Shown one piece after another: positions 1 through 7,080 of a DNA stretch of 64,000 bases. The position numbers and the translations under genes are program-made. Origin of the DNA: JBOFGK01 sp051649085 (GTDB taxonomy: Bacteria; Bacillota_I; Bacilli_A; UBA3375); NCBI GenBank assembly GCA_051649085.1, contig JBOFGK010000003.1, forward strand, positions 35,729 to 99,728. The letters run 5' to 3'. The notes under the pieces were generated by a model. It had not been told where the DNA came from and ran no database searches. It worked only from the letters and a program-made list of their open reading frames with translations. Each line of letters begins with the position of its first letter. The first letter of the stretch is position 1.

Positions 1-264
1 AATTGCTACAATTGCCTCATTGTTTGGAATAACTCCTTTCAAGCCAAAACCTGCCTCAATCATTTTTCCAAAAGGATCTAACGCATCAACAATGATTCCA
101 GCCGCTGCTCCAACTACTAAAAATCCAACAATTGCTTTTAAAGTTGGTGCAACTATATCACTAAAATTTTTCTTTTGTAATAATAATCCAACAAATACAA
201 CTATTCCAATTAAAATTGACGGTTGCGAAGCAAAATCAATCCATCCACTCAAAAAATTACTCAT
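1..264 (-). CDS. ulaA: PTS ascorbate-type transporter subunit IIC (N-terminal part, runs off the window)
   Basis: This is the first 88 codons of a membrane permease whose 3' end lies outside the window. The visible protein begins MSNFLSGWIDFASQPSILIG, followed by hydrophobic segments and a conserved loop (DPFGKMIEAGFG) typical of the UlaA/SgaT family, the membrane channel that phosphorylates L-ascorbate or a similar sugar acid during uptake. The start is the ATG at 264 with an AAGGA site five bases ahead, and it overlaps the end of ulaB by 8 bases, indicating translational coupling. The substrate is inferred from family only. Confidence 0.85.
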   Translation of the reverse strand, partial: MSNFLSGWIDFASQPSILIGIVVFVGLLLQKKNFSDIVAPTLKAIVGFLVVGAAAGIIVDALDPFGKMIEAGFGLKGVIPNNEAIVAI

Positions 265-538
265 TTGTTTCCTTAATTACTTCCAATAATTTTTGCTCAA
301 GTTCTACTTTATCCATAATATTATTCAAAATAATTGTCTTTCCAAAAGTTTCAACTGTACTTGCTAAATCTAAACCGCAAACATAAAGTGTATTTTCTTC
401 ACGTGGACAATCAGTAACTGAAGTATGAGTAACTTCAATTTCACTAATCCCATTCGCCGATAAAACATCTTTGATATTTAATTCAATCATAAAACTTGAT
501 CCTAAACCAGATCCACACACTGCAATAATTTTATTCAT
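257..538 (-). CDS. ulaB: PTS ascorbate-type subunit IIB
   Basis: This 93-residue cytoplasmic protein has the IIB phosphocysteine loop CGSGLGSS with the active cysteine at residue 8, which takes phosphate from IIA and passes it to the sugar bound by IIC. Length and motif match UlaB/SgaB. It is preceded by AGGAGG and overlaps both the regulator upstream (8 bases) and ulaA downstream (8 bases), so the three are one operon. A separate UlaC (IIA) gene is not seen; the IIA function may come from the regulator's C-terminal domain. Confidence 0.9.
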   Translation of the reverse strand: MNKIIAVCGSGLGSSFMIELNIKDVLSANGISEIEVTHTSVTDCPREENTLYVCGLDLASTVETFGKTIILNNIMDKVELEQKLLEVIKETNE

Positions 539-2072
539 TTGTTCCTCCTAAATATTTTAATATTTCATTTTCATTTTCCATTTTCAATAAACGTTTTACA
601 AAGTCACTATCTTTAAGTAAATTAAATAACTCACTTAGTGCATTTAGATGTTCTTCCGAATTCACACTCGCAATACACATTATCACATTCACGGGTTTTT
701 CACCTGGAAAAATAACTTCTTCTTCTAAAATTAATAATGAAATTGAAGTTTCATTTACTAAATCTATTCGATTAGCATGGGGCATTGCAAAACCATCAAC
801 TAGTACCACATATGAGCCATATTCTTTAATTACATCAATCATTGCTTGGACATATGGTTCTTTAATTTTGGCTTGTTTAACTAACGGAGACGCACATAAT
901 TTAATTGCACTTTCCCAATTTTCTACTTTCTTCTCCTTCGTTATTACTTCAATATTAAGTAATTCTTTAAGCATTGGTCTCCTAACTATTGTTGCATTTA
1001 AAAATACATTGATAAATCTTCTTTTGAATTTCGAAAAGCTAATTGACGAGTTTAACATATCTTCAATCGAATTATACATCCTTAATGCATCGTATTCAAT
1101 CGAACTATTTAACTTTAATATTTTGCTAAGTTTTTCGAGGTTATTTTCAGTCAAAAAATTTTGAACATAAATGACTTTAGTGCCGTGTTTCTCATTTGTA
1201 AAACTCAATCGATTTGTAATTATAATATCGGCACTTTGATTTTCTAGCGGTTGCACAAATTCAAAATTTTCAAACAAATCTGTTAATTGTAATTTTACAG
1301 CTAGCGTTGTAAACTCGCTGTCATCCCACACTAACATCACCTTTTTTTTAAGCTTTGGTTCTTCACTCAAAATAATTAATGTAATATAAGTATTTTCTAA
1401 CTCGTTAGTAAATAAATTGAACTCAGTGAAAATTTTATTCAGCAATAAATCAAAAATCGCAAATTGTTGTTCATATTTGACAACTAGCGGTTTTATACTT
1501 TCATCGGTTTCTAAAATGTTGTATGTGTATGAACCAATATTTGACCCTAAATATCGTCGAAGCATTTCTTTGGTTGACTTTGTCAGTTCAATGTCAAGTA
1601 ACTGCTTAAGATTACTTGTCAATTCAGAAATTAATTTTACAACTTTTTGATTGTTTGGTTGAATGCACGAACCAAAATTTTTATTTATTTGAATGAACTG
1701 ATCATCTCCTTGGCACTGAGTCGTGCCCATGATTGACACCTTAAAGTCGCTTCGTAATGTTCTTAACACAGCTTGAACAATTTGTTCACGTTCTTCTTCG
1801 GTTACATTTCTTGCACTTACTATTAAATATTTATAAACTTGATTTACATAACATTGGACTTCTAAATATGTTAAACTTTGATTCTTCTTTTGAAATTCAT
1901 TTTCAAGTGTTATTCGTGCATTTGCAATGTCTTTATACAATGTTTTTCGTGAACGGCCAAAAACGATTTCAAGTCGTTCAAATTCAAACTCATTATATAG
2001 CACAAATGCTTCAATATATCTTGTTCTTTGACGTGGGTCAATTCTACTCATTAGTTTTTCATAATCTATCAT
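531..2072 (-). CDS. BglG/MtlR-type PTS regulator with fused EIIA domain
   Basis: This 513-residue protein looks like a PTS-controlled transcriptional activator. An N-terminal helix-turn-helix region (about residues 1-75) is followed by a PRD-like helical region (about 150-270), a IIB-like alpha/beta region near 280-350 that lacks the usual cysteine, and a C-terminal EIIA domain (about 370-510) with the phospho-histidine motif GFAMPHAN. The start was set to the ATG at 2072 because GGGAG lies just ahead; an in-frame GTG at 2084 would place that site inside the gene. As first gene before ulaB and ulaA it probably activates them in response to PTS phosphorylation. Its EIIA may also phosphorylate UlaB, since no separate IIA is visible. 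Confidence 0.85.
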   Translation of the reverse strand: MIDYEKLMSRIDPRQRTRYIEAFVLYNEFEFERLEIVFGRSRKTLYKDIANARITLENEFQKKNQSLTYLEVQCYVNQVYKYLIVSARNVTEEEREQIVQAVLRTLRSDFKVSIMGTTQCQGDDQFIQINKNFGSCIQPNNQKVVKLISELTSNLKQLLDIELTKSTKEMLRRYLGSNIGSYTYNILETDESIKPLVVKYEQQFAIFDLLLNKIFTEFNLFTNELENTYITLIILSEEPKLKKKVMLVWDDSEFTTLAVKLQLTDLFENFEFVQPLENQSADIIITNRLSFTNEKHGTKVIYVQNFLTENNLEKLSKILKLNSSIEYDALRMYNSIEDMLNSSISFSKFKRRFINVFLNATIVRRPMLKELLNIEVITKEKKVENWESAIKLCASPLVKQAKIKEPYVQAMIDVIKEYGSYVVLVDGFAMPHANRIDLVNETSISLLILEEEVIFPGEKPVNVIMCIASVNSEEHLNALSELFNLLKDSDFVKRLLKMENENEILKYLGGTNE

Positions 2073-2156
2073 TTTCACTCCCACAACTATATTCTAGCAA
2101 AATATTCAATTTGACTTGTCTCATTTTTTTTTGTTTTTTACTTGTTTTGAGAAAAA

Positions 2157-2188
2157 AGAAACAGTTTTGTATTAACAAAACTGTTTCT
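2157..2188 (-). terminator. Rho-independent terminator of the flavodoxin-like gene
   Basis: A perfect 14-bp stem (2157-2170 with 2175-2188) has a four-base loop. Read on the minus strand it is followed by six T, so it ends the transcript of the gene at 2201-2647. Confidence 0.9.
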
Positions 2189-2200
2189 AATCAAATTTAT

Positions 2201-2647
2201 TTATTTTATTTTTTCAAGTTCTTGAAATTTAATATCATCATAGCTTTTGTATTTTCCAAAAACACGACAAATTATTTTATCAGTGAAACTGATCGTTCCA
2301 ACGTTAAGGGCACTCCCTGCCCAAACAATTGTTTCCGCTTTTTTTACTAATTCTTGACCAAATAGTTTTGGTAAATAATTATCTGGATCATCATTTTCAC
2401 TGCAAAAAACAAGTTGAATATTTTTCCTGATAAGTAATTGTTCGTATTTTTGAATAAACTTTTTAGCCGTACTTGTTGGCTTACTAAAATAAACACTGAA
2501 TATTAAAATGACATCATGGTATTCATTTATTAGATAAGCATCACATTCTTTTATTGTTTTGATGTCTGCATCAATATTTTTAGAAATGTAATCCGCAACT
2601 AGATAATTAGTTCGATACTTTCCTTCTCTTATTATTAATTTTTTCAT
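2201..2647 (-). CDS. Flavodoxin-like domain protein
   Basis: This 148-residue cytoplasmic protein resembles the flavodoxin-fold family related to protoporphyrinogen oxidase HemG. It has an N-terminal beta strand and phosphate-loop-like turn (LIIREGKYRTNYLVADYI), a second strand with hydrophobic core (DVILIFSVYFSKP) and a C-terminal WAGS segment. It probably binds FMN and carries electrons, but the phosphate loop is not canonical, so function is unproven. The ATG at 2647 was chosen because TAGGAG precedes it; an upstream in-frame start at 2716 has no ribosome site. It stands alone between spx and a strong terminator. Confidence 0.6.
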   Translation of the reverse strand: MKKLIIREGKYRTNYLVADYISKNIDADIKTIKECDAYLINEYHDVILIFSVYFSKPTSTAKKFIQKYEQLLIRKNIQLVFCSENDDPDNYLPKLFGQELVKKAETIVWAGSALNVGTISFTDKIICRVFGKYKSYDDIKFQELEKIK

Positions 2648-2750
2648 TTTTACTCCTAAACGCCTGTTTTCAGTTTGAATTTTTTGGATCCCCCTCAAAA
2701 AATAATTTTTCGACATAAGTAACTATGCAATACCCAACTTATTTTGTCAC

Positions 2751-3101
2751 TTACAGTAAATCTTCCATATCGTTTTTATTATATCCAACAACAACTGTAC
2801 TTGTCACATCATCAACAATTATCGGTCGTTTAAGCATTGATGGATTTGCAATTATAAAATGAATCAAATCTTTGATTTTCATTTGTGCAATTTGTCCAGC
2901 GTAACGTTCATATATTTTAGAACGTTCTGAGACGATATCTTCAAAGCCATTTTCTGTAAATTTTAGCATGTATTTTACTTCTTCAACTGTTAAATCTTTA
3001 GAAAAAAAATTAAATTCTTCATATGCAAAACCATGTTCTTCTAGCCATGATGTTGCTTTCTTACACGATGTACAGTTATAACTTGTATATACTTTTAACA
3101 T
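2751..3101 (-). CDS. spx: Spx/ArsC-family redox regulator
   Basis: This 116-residue protein aligns along its full length with Spx, the RNA polymerase-binding regulator of the disulfide-stress response in Bacillota. It has the CxxC redox switch (CTSC, residues 10-13), the conserved RSKIYE segment and the late RPIIVDD strand. Spx contacts the RNA polymerase alpha C-terminal domain rather than DNA, and is usually degraded by ClpXP. The ATG at 3101 has AAGGAG seven bases ahead. It is divergent from trpS, and the shared 90-bp spacer contains a 16-bp palindrome. ArsC-like enzymes share the fold, but the CxxC favours Spx. Confidence 0.85.
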   Translation of the reverse strand: MLKVYTSYNCTSCKKATSWLEEHGFAYEEFNFFSKDLTVEEVKYMLKFTENGFEDIVSERSKIYERYAGQIAQMKIKDLIHFIIANPSMLKRPIIVDDVTSTVVVGYNKNDMEDLL

Positions 3102-3143
3102 TTTAATGCTCCTTTTCTTCAAAAACTAAGCTATTGCATTAAT

Positions 3144-3159
3144 TATATGATATCATATA
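3144..3159. promoter_or_regulatory. 16-bp palindrome in the spx/trpS divergent promoter region
   Basis: A perfect palindrome (TATATGATATCATATA) lies between the divergent genes spx and trpS. It overlaps a minus-strand -10-like TATAAT (3148 to 3143) that would serve spx and lies upstream of a plus-strand TATAAA near 3165. A dimeric regulator site is possible, but an AT-rich coincidence cannot be excluded. Confidence 0.35.
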
Positions 3160-3191
3160 TATGATATAAAATGAAATTTTTTAGGAGAAAT

Positions 3192-4178
3192 ATGATTACT
3201 TTTTCAGGAATACAACCTACAGGCAAGATAACACTTGGTAACTATTTGGGGGCACTTAGAAATTATCAATTCGTTGATGAAAAGGACCAAAACTATTTTT
3301 GCATTGTCGACTTACATGCACTTACTACTTTAGAAAATCCAACTGAACTTCGTGAAAATACTAAAGTTATTGCCGCTTGGTATATTGCGTTAGGTTTGCA
3401 TGAAAAAGCAACAATTTTTGTTCAATCACATGTGCCTGGTCATTCACAACTACAATGGGTTTTACAAAATGTTGCCCGCATCGGTGAATTAAATCGAATG
3501 ACTCAATATAAAGATAAAGCTCAGAAGAAGATTGATGCAAATTCTGGTTTATTTTCCTATCCTGTATTAATGGCTGCTGATATTTTACTTTATGATACAA
3601 ACAATGTTCCTGTTGGAGCTGATCAAAAACAACATATCGAATTGACGCGTGATATTGCAGAACGTTTCAATAAGACATATGGGGATACATTTGTCATACC
3701 TGAACCGCAAATTAATCAAGTTGGAGCAAAAATCTTATCACTTACAGATCCAACTAAAAAAATGTCTAAATCTGATGAAAATCCAAATTCATATATTACA
3801 CTTTTAGATACTGAAAAAGAAATTACTAAAAAAATTAAATCAGCAACAACAGATAGTGTTGGTGTTATTAATTATGATCCTGAAAATCAGCCTGGTGTAA
3901 GTAACTTATTAGTCATTCATGCACTTTGTACAAATCAAACAATTGAAGAAATAATGCCGACTTTTACTGATAAAGGTTATGGATTTTTAAAGCAAACTGT
4001 CATAGAAAGTTTACTATCAGCCATTATTCCAATCCAGACAAAGTTTTACGAAGTATTAGCAGATGAAGATTTTATTAATGAAATTTTAGCCAAAGGTGCT
4101 GCTACTGCAAATATGCATGCAACTAAAAAGCTTCGTGAAGTATATAGAAATGTAGGTGTTTATTTTGAAGAAATTTAA
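3192..4178 (+). CDS. trpS: Tryptophanyl-tRNA synthetase
   Basis: This 328-residue class Ic synthetase charges tRNA-Trp. The HIGH-type signature is seen as TGKITLGNYLG (residues 10-20), and the KMSKS loop occurs as KKMSKSDEN near residue 190. Length matches bacterial TrpRS. The start is the ATG at 3192, with TAGGAG just ahead; an ATG at 3171 would put that site inside the gene. No T-box leader is visible in the short upstream spacer. The next gene starts inside its 3' end, so the two are co-transcribed. Confidence 0.97.
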   Translation: MITFSGIQPTGKITLGNYLGALRNYQFVDEKDQNYFCIVDLHALTTLENPTELRENTKVIAAWYIALGLHEKATIFVQSHVPGHSQLQWVLQNVARIGELNRMTQYKDKAQKKIDANSGLFSYPVLMAADILLYDTNNVPVGADQKQHIELTRDIAERFNKTYGDTFVIPEPQINQVGAKILSLTDPTKKMSKSDENPNSYITLLDTEKEITKKIKSATTDSVGVINYDPENQPGVSNLLVIHALCTNQTIEEIMPTFTDKGYGFLKQTVIESLLSAIIPIQTKFYEVLADEDFINEILAKGAATANMHATKKLREVYRNVGVYFEEI

Positions 4179-4953
4179 GCTGAATTTAACTATTCAAAAT
4201 AGAATTTTAATTACAAGTTCAATACTAATTCTCTTCTTTGCTTCAGTAGTTTACACTTTACAAGCTTGGGATGTCGATAATATATTTTCGATCATCGGCA
4301 CAATTTTACTAGTTATCATCTTATCAGTTAATAATATAGAACGTTTGTATCCAAACAAACTAACAAAACATTTCATTGGATATTTACACTTCTATGGAAT
4401 TATTAGTTTCATTTTACTAATTCCACACACAGCAATTACTGGAACAGTTACAAGACAAATAATGAATTTTGAAGTAAGTTTTTCTACTGCATATTTAACA
4501 ATACCAGCACTGGCTTTTGCTGTTTTACTAATTATGACTTTGACTTCAATTCAGGGGTATCAACCTAGATGGTGGAAAAAGTTTCATCGTATCATTTGGT
4601 TAGTTATTCCTTTAACTGCATATCATTTGTACTTAATTGACTATAATTTACTTGCAAGTTTATTTCTTTTTCCAGCACTTACAGCATTCATTGGATACTT
4701 TAAGCTTAAAACTAAGGTTTTCAAACAACAAATTGTGATGCTTGCAATAAGTAGTACTATTACACTATTAGGAATTTTCTTTCCAAATTTTATTTTACTT
4801 CTAATTAAATTATCTGTAATTTTAATTCCAATATTGATTTTAGGGTATTCAATCCTACAACAAGAAAATGCTGAAATTAAAAAAACATTACTCAAATATT
4901 TAATTATTTTTAGTATCGCAATTTCTTTTATTGTTGTCCCTTTCTTGATTTAG
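4165..4953 (+). CDS. Ferric-reductase-like transmembrane protein
   Basis: This integral membrane protein of about 262 residues has seven or eight hydrophobic segments. Two histidine pairs occur in helices typical of the ferric reductase/MsrQ haem-binding family: LHFYG with PHTAI, and KFHRIIW with AYHLYL, each pair about one helix length apart. It probably binds one or two b-type haems and moves electrons across the membrane, but no flavin or NADPH domain follows. The start is taken as TTG at 4165, seven bases after TAGGTG; a GTG at 4156 is the alternative. It overlaps trpS by 14 bases and ends at a terminator. Confidence 0.65.
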   Translation: MKKFKLNLTIQNRILITSSILILFFASVVYTLQAWDVDNIFSIIGTILLVIILSVNNIERLYPNKLTKHFIGYLHFYGIISFILLIPHTAITGTVTRQIMNFEVSFSTAYLTIPALAFAVLLIMTLTSIQGYQPRWWKKFHRIIWLVIPLTAYHLYLIDYNLLASLFLFPALTAFIGYFKLKTKVFKQQIVMLAISSTITLLGIFFPNFILLLIKLSVILIPILILGYSILQQENAEIKKTLLKYLIIFSIAISFIVVPFLI

Positions 4954-4995
4954 AAGGCAACTTTTGAATCTATACATATATAAAGAATGTCTAAA
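4954..4995 (+). repeat. 42-bp direct repeat, left copy
   Basis: This 42-bp sequence is repeated without mismatch at 6978-7019, exactly 2,024 bases later, enclosing the RloA/RloB-like gene pair. It begins AAGGCAACTTTTGAATC and ends in the 5' arm of a terminator hairpin. Flanks differ on both sides (G versus T before, T versus A after). Confidence 0.95.
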
Positions 4996-5016
4996 TGAAT
5001 TTTAGGCATTTTTTAA
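4982..5016 (+). terminator. Terminator after the ferric-reductase-like gene
   Basis: AAAGAATGTCTAAA pairs with TTTTAGGCATT across a four-base loop, with one G-U pair, and runs into six T. Its 5' arm lies in the left 42-bp repeat. Confidence 0.7.
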
Positions 5017-5094
5017 ATGTAAAATTGAAATCTGTCTAATTGTATGCTTAATTTTAAGTGATAAGGTACTATTATGGATATTTTATCCAAATCA

Positions 5095-5123
5095 TTGATT
5101 TCTTATAGAATATATGCTATACT
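5095..5123 (+). promoter_or_regulatory. Promoter of the RloA/RloB-like pair
   Basis: TTGATT (5095-5100) and TATACT (5118-5123) are 17 bases apart, with an extended -10 TG at 5115-5116. Transcription would start near 5130, just before AGGAGG (5136-5141). The module therefore carries its own strong promoter inside the repeats. Confidence 0.8.
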
Positions 5124-5145
5124 AAACTTGTAATTAGGAGGATTA

Positions 5146-6279
5146 ATGATTAAAAAAATATCTTTTGAAAATATCTTAACTTTTAAAGAAAAACAATTTA
5201 TCGAATTTAATCTTAAAGAACCAATTAATGTAATATACGGAAAAAATGCTGCAGGAAAAACAAATTTTCTAACAGTCTTACGCCTGTTGCAAAAAGCAAT
5301 AACAGTAGGTGTAAATGCAAAAACAGCAAATAATTTAGGCTGCAAATTTTCTGATTCTAGTATAATTTTTATCGAGGTGCTATTAGAAATAAACGCCAAT
5401 GAAATTAACTATGGTTTTGAATTTTGTACTGAAGAAGAAAAGTATTTAAATGAAATTTTAATTATTGACAATCAATTAATTTTTGAGAGTACTGCTAGTA
5501 CAATCCATAGTGACGTACTTACAACTGAACAAGTATCTATTTTGAAAAATTACGATTTTTCAAATCAGGGCGTAATGAAATTTATTACCGATTTGAATAC
5601 GGAAGATTTACATATAAGAAAAGTGCTTGAACTAAAGCAATATTTTCAACTTGAATTAAAAAAGCAAGAACATTTTAAATATCTACTAAATAATCCAAAG
5701 CTATTAGAAGAAGTAATTGGCGAAATGAAGAAAATAGACGTTGATGTTGATGATATTATAATTAGAGATAATTCAAATTCTATGCTTGAAATTCAAAAAG
5801 AAATAACAGAACAAGGAAATATTCCAAACGAAGTAATTGAAAAAATCATTTCAGACAACATCTATCAAATATATTTTGTACATGAAGGAATTGAAATAGA
5901 ACTTGGAATGGAATCAACTGGAACACGACAATATTTTGAGATGGTTGTTAGTACAATCGTAGGACAAGCTCAACACGGTGAATACATCCACGATTACGAT
6001 GAGATCGAAAAGCATTTTCACGATGAACTTTTAAAGAGCTTTTTTGAGTTTTTCAAAGAAAAAATCAAAGGTCAATTAATTTGCACGACTCATAACCAAA
6101 TGATTTTAGATGAAAAATTAATTGGCAAAGAGAATATTCTATTTGTTGACAAAAACAAAAACTCTTCGGAAATATACCGTCTTTCAAGTTTTGAGGGAAT
6201 TCGAGGAGATAATCGCCATAATTGGAAAAAATTGTATAATGATGATCGCTTTGGAGCATTTCCACAAATAACTAGATAG
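5146..6279 (+). CDS. RloA-like AAA ATPase (putative defence protein)
   Basis: This 377-residue protein belongs to the AAA_15/AAA_21 ABC-type ATPases, such as RloA and related phage-defence ATPases. The N-terminus (ISFENILTFKEKQ) and Walker A loop GKNAAGKT (residues 32-39) are typical, as are the STGTR segment near 265 and the switch histidine in CTTHNQ (H316). The Walker B strand looks odd: where four hydrophobic residues should precede DE, the protein has IHDYDE (281-286), so hydrolysis may be altered. It is followed eight bases later by the RloB-like partner and has its own promoter. Such pairs are considered restriction-linked or abortive-infection systems; the role here is inferred. Confidence 0.8.
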   Translation: MIKKISFENILTFKEKQFIEFNLKEPINVIYGKNAAGKTNFLTVLRLLQKAITVGVNAKTANNLGCKFSDSSIIFIEVLLEINANEINYGFEFCTEEEKYLNEILIIDNQLIFESTASTIHSDVLTTEQVSILKNYDFSNQGVMKFITDLNTEDLHIRKVLELKQYFQLELKKQEHFKYLLNNPKLLEEVIGEMKKIDVDVDDIIIRDNSNSMLEIQKEITEQGNIPNEVIEKIISDNIYQIYFVHEGIEIELGMESTGTRQYFEMVVSTIVGQAQHGEYIHDYDEIEKHFHDELLKSFFEFFKEKIKGQLICTTHNQMILDEKLIGKENILFVDKNKNSSEIYRLSSFEGIRGDNRHNWKKLYNDDRFGAFPQITR

Positions 6280-6286
6280 GGGGAGA

Positions 6287-6961
6287 ATGGGGTTTGGAAT
6301 TAAAAATGAATCAGAGAAAAAGCGTCCCGTAAAGAAAAAAGTTTTACTAATATATGAAGGGAAAAATACAGAAGCTACTTACTTCAAAGAACTTAAAAAA
6401 CAAGTAAATTCAATAAAGTTAATTTTATGTGGAGATAGCGCGATAACCACAGCTGAAAACTTAGAGCAAATGATTAACAAGGTATGTGAAGAAGAAAAAT
6501 ACTATATTTTTCAAGGAGATGAAAAATGCTATGTTTTTGATCTTGATGTTGCCCATAAAAAGCCTGGTGTAAGAAAATATATTGTTGATGCCGTAAGCAC
6601 AAATAATTTTAAAGTTTTTTATACATACCCGTCTTTTGAGTATTGGATACTATTAAGCTTTATTCCAACTTCAAGAATAGATAGTACCATTACTTTAGAC
6701 ATAGATGCAATAAAAACAATGTTGGAAAATGAATTTCATTTTAAATTTAAAGCTAATAAAGATATTCCAGATTGTAGAACTTCAGAACTAGTCCAAAAAA
6801 GAATATATGCAATGCATAATTCAAAGCAGATCGCTGCTAATTTACCATACAATTTGACAAGTGAGCCAAATATAGTAAAATTTGATGAGATTTGTAATAA
6901 TACAACAAATAAATCCAATTTACACGAATTAATGCACTTAGTTGATAATTTTGCTAAGTAA
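6287..6961 (+). CDS. RloB-like protein (TOPRIM-like partner of the ATPase)
   Basis: This 224-residue protein matches the RloB family. It has the N-terminal EGKNTEATYF motif (E24, E29), a DLD acidic pair near residue 85 (VFDLDVAH) and the YPSFEYWILL segment near 114-123. These resemble the metal-binding acidic residues of TOPRIM-like nucleases, so a nuclease effector switched by the ATPase is plausible. It lies seven bases after the ATPase gene with a strong GGGGGAG site. Four of five arginine codons are AGA, unlike the mixed CGN use next door, a weak hint of transfer. It ends just before the right 42-bp repeat. Confidence 0.8.
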   Translation: MGFGIKNESEKKRPVKKKVLLIYEGKNTEATYFKELKKQVNSIKLILCGDSAITTAENLEQMINKVCEEEKYYIFQGDEKCYVFDLDVAHKKPGVRKYIVDAVSTNNFKVFYTYPSFEYWILLSFIPTSRIDSTITLDIDAIKTMLENEFHFKFKANKDIPDCRTSELVQKRIYAMHNSKQIAANLPYNLTSEPNIVKFDEICNNTTNKSNLHELMHLVDNFAK

Positions 6962-6977
6962 TATTATTCATTATATT

Positions 6978-7019
6978 AAGGCAACTTTTGAATCTATACA
7001 TATATAAAGAATGTCTAAA
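6978..7019 (+). repeat. 42-bp direct repeat, right copy
   Basis: This is a perfect copy of 4954-4995. It begins 16 bases after the RloB-like stop codon and forms the 5' half of the terminator at 7007-7041. Recombination between the copies would remove both defence-like genes and leave a single terminator in place. Confidence 0.95.
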
Positions 7020-7041
7020 ACTTTCGTTAGACATTCTTTTT
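7007..7041 (+). terminator. Bidirectional terminator between the RloB-like gene and dacA
   Basis: AAAGAATGTCTAA pairs perfectly with TTAGACATTCTTT over an eight-base loop and is followed by T-rich sequence on the plus strand. It probably also ends the convergent dacA transcript. Confidence 0.85.
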
Positions 7042-7080
7042 CTTTATAATTATTGTCAAAATCTATCTTTAAATAAAATT

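Noticed and set aside
20..289. 89-codon plus-strand frame at the left edge
   Set aside because: It is antisense to ulaA, whose minus-strand translation gives a clear UlaA N-terminus.
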